The translations under genes were made by a program, and so were the position numbers. From Bacillus sp. JCM 19034 (GTDB lineage: Bacteria; Bacillota; Bacilli; Bacillales; Bacillaceae_D): a DNA stretch of 64,000 nt. The number at the start of each line of letters is the position of its first letter. Positions within the stretch are counted from its first letter, which is position 1. The notes beneath the pieces were generated by a model. That model was given only the letters and a program-made list of their open reading frames with translations. It had not been told where the DNA came from and ran no database searches. Of this stretch, positions 9,739-20,475 are shown piece by piece. The stretch spans positions 124,001-188,000 of the forward strand of contig NZ_BAXR01000005.1 in assembly GCF_001310635.1 (NCBI RefSeq), read 5' to 3'.

Positions 9739-9753
9739 TGAGGCTTCCTCCTT

Positions 9754-10689
9754 TTAAGCAGAATTTATTTTTCTAGTCGCCATTAAGTTTATCAATGAGA
9801 AAATAATAATAAAGAAGAACAATAACCATGCGATTGCTGAAGCATAGCCAAATGAAAAGCGATTAAATGCTTCTTCATATAAATACAGAGTCATCGTTAA
9901 ACCTTGATAATTTCCTCCGACTCCAAATAACATAGGCTCTGCAAAGATTTGCATTCCTCCAATCGTTGATTGGATTACAGTAAAAATGATGATCGGCCTT
10001 AATAGCGGGATCGTAATAAAAAACAGCTGTTGCATTTTATTCGCTCCATCAATTGTTGCCGCTTCATATATATCATTAGATATACTTTGTAAGCCCGCCA
10101 AGTAAATAATTGCATTATACCCAACCCATCGCCACATGACCATTGTAGCAATGGCAATATGAGTTCCAACATATGAGGCCTTCCAAGCGATCGGATCAAT
10201 ACCAATAAGCGATAAAACATAATTTACTATTCCATAGTTGGTACCGAATATCGCAGAAAATACAATTGCTACAGCAACAACTGACGTAACATTAGGCATA
10301 AAAATACCTAACCGAAATAATGCCTTTCCTTTTAGAAACGCTTGGTTCAGAAGAAAAGCGATGATAAGAGCTAGTATTAATTGCGGAAGTGTTGATAGGA
10401 TCCAAATACTAAATGTATTGCCTACTGACTTCCAAAATAAGGGGTCATTTGTAAACAAAAGTAGGTAGTTTTCAAATCCAATAAATTCCCTTTCGCCAAG
10501 TACATCCCATCTGTGAAATGAAAGAAATGCGGTAAAAAAGAGCGGAAACACACCAAAGATACCGAATAAAATGAAGAATGGTGAAATAAATAAGTAACCT
10601 GATCTTCTATCAGCAACCTTTTGGCTAAACTTCCCTTTTCCCAGCTTCTCCTTTGTATAGTTGACTTCATGCATTTTATCACTGGACAC
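9754..10689 (-). CDS. Carbohydrate ABC transporter permease (MalF/LacF type), importer I
   Basis: Channel partner of the preceding subunit, 311 residues, six helices after a hydrophilic N-terminus of about 30 residues. EAA loop: YEAATIDGANKMQQLFFITIP near residue 215. Start is GTG at 10689 behind AGGGGG; the in-frame ATG five codons later (10674) is less well placed. Follows the binding-protein gene after a hairpin-bearing gap. Confidence 0.9.
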   Translation of the reverse strand: MSSDKMHEVNYTKEKLGKGKFSQKVADRRSGYLFISPFFILFGIFGVFPLFFTAFLSFHRWDVLGEREFIGFENYLLLFTNDPLFWKSVGNTFSIWILSTLPQLILALIIAFLLNQAFLKGKALFRLGIFMPNVTSVVAVAIVFSAIFGTNYGIVNYVLSLIGIDPIAWKASYVGTHIAIATMVMWRWVGYNAIIYLAGLQSISNDIYEAATIDGANKMQQLFFITIPLLRPIIIFTVIQSTIGGMQIFAEPMLFGVGGNYQGLTMTLYLYEEAFNRFSFGYASAIAWLLFFFIIIFSLINLMATRKINSA

Positions 10690-10726
10690 CTAAAAACCCC
10701 CTAACTTATTAAATATATGTTCCTTC

Positions 10727-10771
10727 AAAAAAAAGAGGCTGAGGCAAACCTAGCATCCAAAACCTCTTTTT
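10727..10771 (-). terminator. Intercistronic hairpin after the binding-protein gene
   Basis: Arms AAAAAGAGG (10730-10738) and CCTCTTTTT (10763-10771), with extra inner pairing and a minus-strand T8 tail. It lies between binding-protein and permease genes of one operon, so it probably acts as a partial terminator or mRNA stabiliser giving more binding protein than permease. Confidence 0.6.
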
Positions 10772-10786
10772 CAAAATTCAAATGTG

Positions 10787-12066
10787 TTAACGGCTTACTT
10801 GGCGTTCCGCCTCACTGTTTGCCGATTCCCATGCTTGTTCTGGTGTTGTATTACCATCTTCAACGTTTGTTAATGCATCTTGGAATAATTGACTTACCGG
10901 ATCATGCATTACCCCTTTGTATCCAGCAACAATTAATTCAGCAGATTCAGCATACAAAGCACCTAAATCAGGACGAGTGAAGAAATCATCAGTAAGCTCT
11001 TGAATAGAAGGCTCATCATACACAACAGGAGTTGATGGGAATGGACCACTATTTTCAAAAATCCGTAATTGCTGTTCAGGAGCCATAACCCATGTGATAA
11101 AGTCATACGCTTCCTCAGGATGATCTCCTTGTTTAGGAAGTGCTAAGAATGACCCGCCAAAGTTACCTGACCCTTCTGGCATAAATGTAACATTCCATAG
11201 ACCAGCTGTATCCGGTGCATCGTTTTTAATATTTTGCATCATCCAAGGTGGAAGTAACACTGTTGCAAAGTCACCCGCTGCCAAAGCTGCACTCCATTCT
11301 GTTTGACCTCGTTCGACATTTGCCGAAATGTCAGTTGCACTTGACGCCAGATTCCACGCTAAAATATTTTGTTCACTTACTTCTCCAATATAATTACCAT
11401 CTGTATCAAAATATTGCTCTTGTCCTTGTTCAATAATGGCTAAATACAGATCTGCTATTCTATTAAACATGTTGACACCTGTTTGTTCTTTTAACTGTCT
11501 TCCTACTTCAAGGTAATCTTCCCACGTGTTAATTAATTCGGCCACTTCATCAGGATCTGTTGGCAAACCTGCTTCTTCAAATAGATCCATTCGATAAGCC
11601 ATAACCATTGGACCTACATCGGTTGGAACACCAATCAAGAAATCATCTTCTGGATTAGTTGCTTGACCCCATTTCCATTCAAGATAGTCATCCCTAATTT
11701 CTTCCGCTCCAAAATCATAGAGATTATGAAAATGTTGTGCATTCTCATGCATTCTATCTATATAACCTTGATCAATACCTGTAATATCAGGAGCACCAGA
11801 ACCAGCTGCAAGTGCTGTAATTAAATTCTGATGTACATCTCCATAATCTGCTTCTTGTATATTAATTGTTACCCCAGGATTATTATCTTCATACTCACTT
11901 GCTAATTCTTGTAAACCAAACCCTGGCCATAGCCACACAGTTAAATCAACATTTCCCCCATTTCTGAGCCTTCTTCATTCCCCCCACCACAAGCAGCTAA
12001 AACTACAATTAAAAGAGCACTCGTAATCGTTACACTTATTTGTTTAAGCTTCCCCATATTATTCAT
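10787..12066 (-). CDS. Extracellular sugar-binding lipoprotein, importer I (one frameshift)
   Basis: Family 1 solute-binding protein, 426 residues after repair. Signal MNNMGKLKQISVTITSALL leads to lipobox VLAAC with Cys26. Then the ATPDITGIDQGYID-type cleft loop, an aromatic-rich C-lobe and the C-terminal EQAWESANSEAERQ. A G-run one base short (C5 at 11955-11959) breaks the frame just after the lipobox; adding one G gives EMGGNVDLTVWLWPG, the normal first strand. ATG at 12066 follows TAGGAGGCAAGTT. First gene of the importer I operon. Confidence 0.88.
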
Positions 12067-12128
12067 AACTTGCCTCCTAATCTTTGTTTTATTTATTTGT
12101 TTAAGATGATAACACCGACTTAGTTAAA

Positions 12129-12142
12129 TGTAAACGCTTTTT
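12129..12142. promoter_or_regulatory. cre-like / LacI-family operator box
   Basis: TGTAAACGCTTTTT, 63 bases upstream of the importer I binding-protein gene. It matches the first 11 positions of the CcpA cre consensus TGWAANCGNTNWCA but not the last CA. Similar boxes stand before other sugar loci of this window. Could serve CcpA or a local LacI-type repressor. Confidence 0.4.
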
Positions 12143-12635
12143 TATTATTTTTAAACTAATAATAATTATAAAAATACGGTTATAATTAAGTAATGTAAAC
12201 ATTATTATTAAGTTATTATAACTTTGTTAATGATTGTATATATTGTTTAATCTTAATTTTTTTAAAGATATAATTGTTTAGTTCATCGTAGTTAAACGAT
12301 AAACTTAAATCCTCTATTTCCATATTTTTTTCACCATTACTATGTTTTAGAGAAACGTATTTATTAAATGTTTCCCCCGATTTTTATACTAAAAAGCTCA
12401 TAGTCGTTCGTACAGGATTAAAGTTAATGAATATTCCTTACACGAATATGTCATGAGCGAAAACTACTTACATTTCCGATTAAGTTTCTAAGAAAAGGAT
12501 TAGAAAGCTTACAATACGTAACCTATCAATAATTCAATTAATTCATATGCGAAGGAAATGATCTATTTGTCCATAAATCATTTTTTTGATAAAATACTTC
12601 TTCTACTCAGAGATAAATTCAAATAGTAACGTATC
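12143..12635. other. AT-rich gene-free region
   Basis: Nearly 500 bases between the importer I operon and selO without a convincing reading frame on either strand. The part next to 12143 should hold the importer promoter. No recognised RNA element or repeat was seen. Confidence 0.5.
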
Positions 12636-12688
12636 CAAAAAAATAAGGCTACCTCACACCAATTGAATTTGGTAAGATGGCAGCCTAA
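12636..12688 (-). terminator. Terminator of selO
   Basis: Imperfect hairpin (AGGCTGCC...GGTAGCCT on the minus strand, 12646-12688) followed by a minus-strand T7 tract (12643-12637), 26 bases past the selO stop. Confidence 0.65.
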
Positions 12689-12713
12689 GAAGATATTTTA
12701 TTTTTGTCTTTAA

Positions 12714-14171
12714 TTACGTTCCACAAAACGTTTGATATGGAATCTCTGATGGTGATTGTGGTTGACAATATTTTGGGGATTGAAATGTATAATCATATGG
12801 TTTTGCTAATACGTCAAGAAGCTGTTTCATCACATCATAATCGCCATTCTCAACAGCCGCTGATAAAGCTTCTTCTACAAGGTGATTTCTAGGAATAATC
12901 GCTGGATTTGACTTCATCATTCGCTCTTGGACATCTTCCCTTGAATGACCTTGTCTATCTAATCGTTCTTGCCATAGCTTATACCATGCCTGAAACGTTT
13001 TCGCTTCAAACAAAGCCTCCCCTTCTACCTGATTCAAAGTTAATGACCTAAACGTATTCGTATAATCAGCATCATGAGTGTCCATCATTTTCAAAAGGCT
13101 TTCAATGAGCTCTTTATCACGATCCTCTTCATCTGCTAACCCAAGCTTTAATCTCATCCCTGTTAGCCATTCCTCTTGGAACCTTTCTGAAAATGTAGCT
13201 ATGGCGTCTTCAGCTATCTTAACGGCCTGCTCTTGTTCTTCATGAAGCAATGGTAACAACGCTTCTGCAAGCCTCGCTAAATCCCACGCTACAATATATG
13301 GTTGATTGCCGTACGCATAACGTCCTTGACGATCAATTGAACTAAATACAGTGGCAGGATCATACTGATCCATGAATGCACATGGCCCATAATCGATTGT
13401 CTCACCGCTTATTGTCATATTGTCGGTATTCATAACTCCGTGTATAAAGCCAACTAACTGCCATTTTGCGACTAAACTAGCTTGCCGTTTTATCACCTCT
13501 TCCAAAAAGTGCAAATAGCGTTGATCGTCAGCAATATAAGCATAGTGTCGATTAATTGTATAATCGGCTAAAGCTTGAAGCTCATTTCTCTCCCCGAATT
13601 CAGCTATATATTGAAATGTCCCTACACGAATATGACTCGCGGCAATTCTTGTTAAAATCGCTCCATCTAGTTCCGTTTCGCGGTATACCACTTCACCTGT
13701 CTTCACAACCGCTAAACTGCGACTTGTCGGAATCCCTAAAGCATACATCGCTTCACTTATAATATATTCACGCAACATCGGACCGAGAGCAGCACGCCCG
13801 TCCCCACCACGTGAATAGGGTGTCCGCCCCGCTCCTTTTAATTGAACATCTACTTTTTCACCGTTTGGGGGAATTTGTTCTCCTAATAAAACGGCTCGGC
13901 CATCTCCTAGCATTGTAAAATGTCCAAATTGATGCCCCGCATACGCCTGTGCAATGGGGTTAGACCCCGGCGGTAGCTGATTCCCTGCAAATATTTGTAC
14001 AGCATCTTCCCCTCTTAATTCGCCAGCCTCTAATCCTAATGCTTCAGCTAGGCGTTCATTTACGATGACTAATTCAGGGGATTTGACTGGTGTTGGCTTT
14101 TGTTTTGAATAAAATGGACTTGGTAAGTTTGTATAGCTGTTATCTAGGTTCCATCCATGTTCGTTAGTCAT
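12714..14171 (-). CDS. selO: Protein adenylyltransferase SelO (YdiU)
   Basis: Pseudokinase-fold enzyme that transfers AMP to hydroxyl side chains of target proteins; linked to redox stress. About 485 residues, family length. Visible: [21 protein letters not shown] (nucleotide-binding loop), [45 protein letters not shown] (catalytic loop Asn/Asp) and DYGPCAFMD (metal site). The tail ends FCGT: the third-last cysteine is where animal SelO carries selenocysteine. Start taken at 14171 because AAAGGAG lies 5 bases upstream; the earlier ATG at 14192 would put the ribosome site inside the coding region. Monocistronic with its own terminator. Confidence 0.93.
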   Translation of the reverse strand: MTNEHGWNLDNSYTNLPSPFYSKQKPTPVKSPELVIVNERLAEALGLEAGELRGEDAVQIFAGNQLPPGSNPIAQAYAGHQFGHFTMLGDGRAVLLGEQIPPNGEKVDVQLKGAGRTPYSRGGDGRAALGPMLREYIISEAMYALGIPTSRSLAVVKTGEVVYRETELDGAILTRIAASHIRVGTFQYIAEFGERNELQALADYTINRHYAYIADDQRYLHFLEEVIKRQASLVAKWQLVGFIHGVMNTDNMTISGETIDYGPCAFMDQYDPATVFSSIDRQGRYAYGNQPYIVAWDLARLAEALLPLLHEEQEQAVKIAEDAIATFSERFQEEWLTGMRLKLGLADEEDRDKELIESLLKMMDTHDADYTNTFRSLTLNQVEGEALFEAKTFQAWYKLWQERLDRQGHSREDVQERMMKSNPAIIPRNHLVEEALSAAVENGDYDVMKQLLDVLAKPYDYTFQSPKYCQPQSPSEIPYQTFCGT

Positions 14172-14318
14172 AACGACTCCTTTCAACTTCATTTTATTTT
14201 GTCTGCAATAATAGATTGCCCGTCATTGAACATTCCCAGTTAAAATTATACGTCATCTTTCCAACTTTACTATGATATAATGCTTACAAATGATTATTAG
14301 CTTTAAGGGGGGGATGCG

Positions 14319-15155
14319 ATGCAAATTCTCAAGTATGTTTCTAATAGCATTCCATACAATGATTTATATTTGAATCAATATGGCTCAGAGCTATGCTATC
14401 CTGATCATTTTCAAGGTCCTAACGTTAGAGAGGATTACTTAATCCACTATGTTTTTTCCGGGAAGGTATATTCATTGTTGATGGTAAAACGTATCACGTA
14501 GAACAAGGTAATGGTTTTCTAATTTGTCCGAAAGTTGTTTCATACTATAAAGCAGACAGTCATGACCCTTGGCATTATTATTGGGTCGGCTTCCACGGAG
14601 CACATGCAGAATTATTTCTCCGTCTTGCCAATTTAAGTGTGAGTAATCCAATCTTCACTTACGAAAAAGACCATCTGCTGCTTCAACAATTTATTGAACT
14701 AATTAGTGAAAATGAAAATAATGAGGCTACTGAGTTAAAACGAATTGGCCAACTCTATACATTATTATCTATCCTAATTCAAACGAATACACATACTCAG
14801 AAAAAAAATCACCATAAAAAAACGAGTAATCAAGCAGATTATGTTAGAAAAGTGGTTGATTTTATTGAACACAACTATATGAACAAAATTACGATATCAG
14901 AAATTGCTGATTTCATTGGACTTGATCGTAGCTATCTATGCTCCATCTTCAAGAAAAACATTCATTGTAGCATTCAAGAATATTTGATCCAGCTTCGTAT
15001 CAATAAGTCATGCACTTTGTTAAAGCAAAGTGACCTTTCAATCGGTAATATTGCGAAAGCAGTCGGTTATCAAGACCCATTTTTATTTTCAAGAACTTTT
15101 AAAAAAATTAAAAAAAGTAGCACCAAAAGAGTATCGTTATAAATCTTTATTTTGA
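14319..15155 (+). CDS. AraC family transcriptional regulator (two frameshifts)
   Basis: About 278 residues after repair. The N-terminal cupin-like sugar-sensing domain reads REDYLIHYVFSGKGIFIVDG, then WHYYWVGFHGAHAE, typical of MsmR/RafR-like regulators. The C-terminal pair of helix-turn-helix motifs is at residues 180-275: ISEIADFIGLDRSYLCSIFK and IGNIAKAVGYQDPFLFSRTF. Frame breaks: one G missing at 14460-14466, and one A too many at 15110-15116; correcting the second gives the standard VAPKEYR ending. A GGGGGGG ribosome site precedes the ATG. Followed by a YesL-like gene; probably regulates a neighbouring sugar operon. Confidence 0.85.
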
Positions 15156-15162
15156 TATTTTA

Positions 15163-15176
15163 TGGTACCGCTTACA
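15163..15176. promoter_or_regulatory. cre site (CcpA-type)
   Basis: TGGTACCGCTTACA, on the minus strand TGTAAGCGGTACCA, a full match to TGWAANCGNTN-CA. It lies between the AraC-type gene and the YesL-like gene, 26 bases before the latter's start, where bound CcpA would block it. Catabolite repression of the YesL gene is the inference. Confidence 0.55.
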
Positions 15177-15201
15177 ATAAGAGATGACAAGAGGTGTCCT
15201 T

Positions 15202-15796
15202 GTGAATATTGTAAACAGTAAATTTTACCACTTTCTTGAAAAAATCACGAATTTCTTTTTATTGAACCTAGTTTGGTTACTGTTTTCTTTTCCGATCATT
15301 ACTTTATTCCCTGCTACTGCTGCAATGTATGGTGTACTAAGAGACTGGGTTCAAGGAAAAGACAGTGGAGTTATTCAACCATTTTTCCAACATTTCAAAA
15401 TGAACTTTAAGCATAGTTTCATATATGGCGTATTGTGGCTAATTATTTTCGTGATCTTTTATATTGATCTAGCTATCATTGCTGAATTTGAGTCAACTAC
15501 CAATTTGCTCATGACATCCTTATTGTTCGTTATCGGATTACTTGTTGCTTTTAATACTGCTTTTATCATTCCAGTGATGGTGCATTTCAAATTATCGTTT
15601 TGGGGACACATTAAACATGCCTTTTTGTTTTCTATTTATGTATTTTCCAACAACGTTGCTTTGCTTGTTTATCATTGTAGCGATGATTGTTTCAGTGCTA
15701 TACTTACCAGCATTATTATTCGTTATCTTTAGTATTGGCAGTTATGTGATTTTTCGTCTTTGTTACCGAACCTTTGAAAAAGTCGGAAAGGTATAG
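15202..15796 (+). CDS. YesL/DUF624 family membrane protein, second copy (one frameshift)
   Basis: About 197 residues, five hydrophobic segments, with the DUF624 signature LFPATAAMYGVLRDWVQG near residue 40. One surplus T in TATTTTCC (15643-15646) shifts the frame; removing it restores FPTTLLCLFIIVAM and the C-terminus RLCYRTFEKVGKV, stop at 15796. GTG at 15202 is preferred over an ATG at 15184, since AAGAGGTG lies just before it. Neighbour of an AraC-type regulator and, convergently, the large importer locus. Confidence 0.75.
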
Positions 15797-15850
15797 ATCT
15801 ATTGTTGATCAGGTAAAAAAACGACACAAATCAATACTTGAAGAAACTTC

Positions 15851-15883
15851 AAAAAAAGTGGGCTCGGTTATCGAGTCCACTTT
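15851..15883 (-). terminator. Terminator of the DUF5696 glycan operon
   Basis: Arms 15855-15866 and 15872-15883 (AAAGTGGGCTCG / CGAGTCCACTTT) with a 5-base loop; minus-strand tail T7 (15857-15851). It closes the long minus-strand operon 24 bases past its last stop. Confidence 0.88.
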
Positions 15884-15906
15884 CAACCATATTCATTTTT
15901 CTACCT

Positions 15907-16898
15907 TTATCCTACTACCCCTGTCCGCTCAACACTTTCAACAAAATGCCGTTGAACGAAAATGTACAATATAATTAACGGCAGCATCGAAAGTAATACA
16001 CCTGTATTAACAAGCATTGATAAATAAGATGGATCTACACTACCTGCTCCTGCTTCACCTGAAGATGTTAACCGGTGAGCGATATTGGAGCCAACAGATT
16101 GTAATTTAGCTGACATGACATTTGCGTTATCAAGGAACATCGTTGTGAAGAAAATGTCGTTCCATTGCCAAACAAACGCAAATAACATGACCGTAATAAT
16201 TGCTGGTACAGCATTCGGCAACATAATTTTGTAAAACGTCCTTATAACTCCAGCCCCATCAACAAGGGCTGCTTCTTCAATTTCTTTAGGAAACCCTTTG
16301 AAAAACTGACGAAAAATAAAGATAAACAAGCCTGCTTTCAAACCCATCCCAGTAATAGAAGAAATAAAAAACGGCCAATAACTACCTAATAAATTGACCC
16401 CATTCCCATCGTTAAACAATGCAATGATTCCTAAAATATCAAAGTTTCGATATTGAAGATACGTTGGTACCATAATCGTTTGCGGTGGTACAAGAATCGT
16501 TAAAATGACAAGAGCAAACAAAACATTTCTGCCTCTAAATTTAAATCGAGCAAATCCATACCCTGCTAATGCACATGAAATGGTTGTTAACAACATTGTT
16601 CCACTAGATAACACAAATGAATTTAACATCGTTTGAAAATAATTCATCGTCTCGATGACATATTGGAAGTTCTCTAACGTAAAGTTTTTGGAATAAATAC
16701 AACCGTAGGATCATATAAATCCGACTTATGTTTAAAAGCAATAGAAACTTTTATAATTATTGGATATAAAATAACAAACGATAAGCCAATGATAAGAATA
16801 GATCTAAATAAAATCATTGCCATATTCTTTAGCTTTTCAAAGCTTACATTCATCCGCTCTTTGCTGATTACAGTTACTTTACTTGTTGGAATAGGCAA
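15907..16898 (-). CDS. Carbohydrate ABC transporter permease (MalG type), importer III (one frameshift)
   Basis: About 330 residues after repair, six helices. EAA loop EEAALVDGAGVIRTFYKIMLP near residue 225. Start is TTG at 16898 behind AGGAGGGG. The A-run CCAAAAAC (T5 at 16685-16689) is one base short; restoring it gives FIPKNFTLENFQYV, the normal periplasmic loop. An unusually long extracytoplasmic insert between helices 3 and 4 holds FNDGNGVNLLGSYWPFF. Last gene of the DUF5696 operon. Confidence 0.87.
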
Positions 16899-16922
16899 AT
16901 TTACCCCTCCTTGTTAACGCCA

Positions 16923-17821
16923 TCATTGATAAAACACTTTCTTGGAAATAAAATACGTTACGATCGCTAACGTTACTGCAATTATTAGAAAGTAAATCCA
17001 AGACATTGCAGCACTTAAACCAAAATTGAATTGTTGAAAAGCTGTCTGCTGTATTAACGTCGTCATATCATTACCTGTAAATGAATCGATGACTGAATAG
17101 ATCACATTTGTTAAAATGAGCGGACTAATCATCGGAAACGTTATTTTCCAAAAAGCTTCATAAGGTGTCGCTCCTTCAATATTTGATACCTCATATAAAT
17201 GAGAAGGAATAGCCTGCAAACCAGCTAGAAAAATAATAATTTGTACGCCTGAAGCACTAATAATATCATAGATCCGATCAACAGCTCCCGTTAAGTAGCT
17301 AATAATAACCTCATTCATCCAGATCCTATCAGCATTCTTTCCAGCTGTGAGCTCCTCATACCACCCGTATCTTCAAGGTTACTTGGTCCTCCTTGCTGCA
17401 TCATACTTTGCAGAAAATCCCCACTTTCAATGGATGCTATCACTCCAGAAGCTAATATAACGGGCAAAAAGAATATAGCTCTAGCTACCATTCTTCCTTT
17501 AAACTTCTGATTAAGTAAAGTTGCGACTAATAGACTAAAAATAACGATTAACGGAACATTCACCAGCATATCTAACAATGCCTCAATCAAGGTACGATTG
17601 TAGTCGACATGGTAAGTTAATGCTTGTTGATAGTTTGATACCCCAATAAAATCCAATGATATGCCTGAAGGTGTTAAGCTCAATTCACTCAAGCTATATC
17701 TGAGTGACTGAAATAAAGGAACAGCAAATAAGGTGATAAAGCCTATGAGCCAAGGGGCAATAAATAGCCAACCCCAGTTCCCCTTTTTCTGCTCAAGGGT
17801 CATCTTACTTTTCTGAAACAT
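16923..17821 (-). CDS. Sugar ABC transporter permease (MalF type), importer III (one frameshift)
   Basis: About 299 residues after repair. The N-terminal helix follows EQKKGNWGWLFIAPWLIG. The docking loop reads YEVSNIEGATPYEAFWKITFP, an EAA variant with Val-Ser for the usual Ala-Ala. The frame shifts at 17338-17340 (GAAAG for GAAAAG), joining SSQLEKNADRIWMNEV. Starts 3 bases after the DUF5696 gene. Pairs with the permease that follows. Confidence 0.85.
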
Positions 17822-17824
17822 TTG

Positions 17825-20455
17825 CTATCCCCCTCGAATGACTGCGTAGCTTCCTGCTTCAATAACTTCACCATTTACTGAAACCGTATCGTCATTATAA
17901 TTTACAAGAATGCTTATATCATTACTATAGGACGTTTGATAGACACCCTCAGCCACTTTTTCATGTGTGGTAATCACTTCTGTACGAACCTCATTTAATA
18001 TTTGATTCACTTCCTGATACATTTCAACAGCATCATCAAACCAGACTTGATAATTCATCGAGAAAAGATCATCGAATTCCGTTTCTTTAACAATGGATGA
18101 ATCTTGATAAAACCATTGGAAGTATACATTTGAACCTGTTTCAAGTGCTTTCAACATTTGATCATGAATCGCTTGGTTCGCACTTAAATTAACAGGCATC
18201 CCAGCGTAATCAATTGAACCATGGATAACCATTTGATAGAAAGGAACAGTTTCATCTGTAATATTAAATCCACTACTATATATAGGTGCGTGTACGATGT
18301 GATTGGCATGTTGGAGTGCAATAAAATTGCCTCCTTCTATTAGCAAATCGTTAAATTGATTATCCAATACACTTAATTGTTCCTGAACAATTCTTTTCGC
18401 TTGTTCACGATTAATGACGTTCCTATCACGGAAGTCTGAATTCAATTCGTCGCCCATATCTCGTAATGACAGACCTTCAATATTAAATTTAGCAAAGTCA
18501 TTAGAAAAGCCTTCCACATAATCGGGCAGCCTTGCAGGTGATAGAACATAATAAGGTAATTTGTTCCGATCCCTTCTAAAACTAGCTGGATTAAATGGAT
18601 ATCTAATAGCTGGTTGACGATTAACATATCTTGCTGCTTCTCGAGAAGGATTGAATGTAAACGAATTACGCTCTACATGTAAGAACGTGACATCTGGATA
18701 AAGTTCAATTTGTTTGCCCTGCAAAAAGGAATGAAACTCCTCTAGCCCTTTTGTTCCACCTATTTGTGAATCAACCTTCACGCTTTTTGGTGCCTTATGC
18801 TTCAAGCCACCATTAAACCAGCCTGAATATCTTAGTTTAATATTATGAACTCCGGCATCATACAGCTCAGTTACTATTTCTTCTGCTTCTTTAAAAGTTG
18901 TGACACTTTCAACCGATTGGTAAGGCACACCAAGAAATGTTTTTCTTTTCACAATCGAACCAACTAGCTCTAAATAAAATGGGAGCTCCTCTGTTGGTTC
19001 TAGTGGAGTCAAATGAGCATTTTCTAGTAAATAATTTCGATAAAACTCAGCCATCCCCGAATAGCTTGCCTTTTCACCTTCTAAAAACTGATAACGTATA
19101 CTCATATGATCTTGATAGCCATCTTGTTGAAACATTGTAATTGTGCTAGCTCTTTCGCCACCTGTTAGCGTGACTTGTGCACCTTCCCTCAAATTGAAGC
19201 GGCTGTTCACCGTATTGTAGGAATTTATTCTTCCAGCCACATCTGCTCCAATTGAAGCGACCGCATCTCCTTGTTCAATGATGGCGATAAATGCTTGATC
19301 ATCTTGTTTCATACCAAATACCGGCAAACGAATCTTTTCACTAACTTCCATTTGTTGTCTGACTAATGTAGCATTATCATCTCCATATACTTTATCAAGG
19401 TAAGGCTGAAAATTAACTTTTTCATTATTTAAATGAATGAGTGAACCTGAACCATCAGGAACAAAGATATATCCTTCTCTAAATTCATTTGCAGCTCCAA
19501 AAAATTCTAGTACTTTTACTTCACTAATAGGAAAGGATTCATTTTGTTCAATTTCTTCACCTATCACTGTAACGATTAATTGTTCTCCCTCTAATGCGTA
19601 TTGAATCGGAATAACAAAATTAGGTTTTCCATATCCCTCTTCTGTCAACTCATTTCCACCTGCATTATCAATCGCTACATCTTCTTCCGTATAACCAATT
19701 TCCTCAAATAGCTCAATCGTCCGATTTAAAACAATTTTTGAATCGAATGAAACCTCACGTCGTTCATAATAATCCTCTTCCTCAATGTATTGAAAACGAC
19801 TTAGTAGATCGACTTTCGTATCTTCATCTTCAATTTTATTTAAAATTAATGTTTCAAATCGTTCTCTACTAATACGTTCAGGGATCATTTCGATTCCTTT
19901 AGAAGTGTCTCCCAATGTATAGATTACTTTGATACCGTTTTCGATTGTTTCGAATTCAAATTGCCCATTTCTAACACTTTCATTACTATGCATCCGACTC
20001 GTTTGCCCAGTTGGATGATAATACGTTAATGATAACTGTGAATGAAGAATGGTTTCGTTTTCACCAGATGCCACCGTATCTGTTTGACGATCAACTGGGT
20101 TAGAGAACCAAACCTGACTACTATTTTTAACTTTAACTGCTACTTCCGCCGTTGTACTGTGAAAATACAATTCTAAAGTGTCATTTTCTGATATCAATTG
20201 CATCTTTTCTAAGTGAGCTTCTATATCCTTTTCAGTGAAATCATCCCGTTCACTAAGCTCGACTTCCTCTACTTCCAATTCTGTCTCAACTGTCGATTCA
20301 TCGATTTCCGGTAGATCTATTTCGGTATCTTCCTCTAAGAACTCAGCTGATTCTTCATTTTCCACAGCAACTACAATTTTTTGCTCCAAAACAAGTGGAA
20401 GGATGATCGCAATGATAAGTAAATAGTAGAAACCTCGTTTACAGCTGCTAATCAT
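17825..20455 (-). CDS. Exported DUF5696-type protein, possible glycosidase
   Basis: About 876 residues. N-terminal signal or anchor (FYYLLIIAIILPLVL) followed by a very acidic stretch (about 50 residues, nearly half Glu/Asp). A beta-rich region follows (about residues 90-460), then a segment resembling a TIM barrel: KLRYSGWFNGGLKHKAPK near residue 570, TFLHVERNSFTFNPSR, LRDMGDELNSDFRDRNVINR near residue 690, and VYFQWFYQDSSI near 800. This matches proteins labelled DUF5696 in Paenibacillus and Bacillus glycan loci. The conserved aspartates and glutamates (DMGDELNSD) would suit a glycoside hydrolase, but no activity is known to me. Start taken at ATG 20455 behind GGAGAGGAGG; an in-frame GTG lies 6 codons earlier. 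Sits 20 bases after the Yip1-like gene. Confidence 0.7.
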   Translation of the reverse strand: MISSCKRGFYYLLIIAIILPLVLEQKIVVAVENEESAEFLEEDTEIDLPEIDESTVETELEVEEVELSERDDFTEKDIEAHLEKMQLISENDTLELYFHSTTAEVAVKVKNSSQVWFSNPVDRQTDTVASGENETILHSQLSLTYYHPTGQTSRMHSNESVRNGQFEFETIENGIKVIYTLGDTSKGIEMIPERISRERFETLILNKIEDEDTKVDLLSRFQYIEEEDYYERREVSFDSKIVLNRTIELFEEIGYTEEDVAIDNAGGNELTEEGYGKPNFVIPIQYALEGEQLIVTVIGEEIEQNESFPISEVKVLEFFGAANEFREGYIFVPDGSGSLIHLNNEKVNFQPYLDKVYGDDNATLVRQQMEVSEKIRLPVFGMKQDDQAFIAIIEQGDAVASIGADVAGRINSYNTVNSRFNLREGAQVTLTGGERASTITMFQQDGYQDHMSIRYQFLEGEKASYSGMAEFYRNYLLENAHLTPLEPTEELPFYLELVGSIVKRKTFLGVPYQSVESVTTFKEAEEIVTELYDAGVHNIKLRYSGWFNGGLKHKAPKSVKVDSQIGGTKGLEEFHSFLQGKQIELYPDVTFLHVERNSFTFNPSREAARYVNRQPAIRYPFNPASFRRDRNKLPYYVLSPARLPDYVEGFSNDFAKFNIEGLSLRDMGDELNSDFRDRNVINREQAKRIVQEQLSVLDNQFNDLLIEGGNFIALQHANHIVHAPIYSSGFNITDETVPFYQMVIHGSIDYAGMPVNLSANQAIHDQMLKALETGSNVYFQWFYQDSSIVKETEFDDLFSMNYQVWFDDAVEMYQEVNQILNEVRTEVITTHEKVAEGVYQTSYSNDISILVNYNDDTVSVNGEVIEAGSYAVIRGG

Positions 20456-20475
20456 GTCAGTCCTCCTCTCCACCT

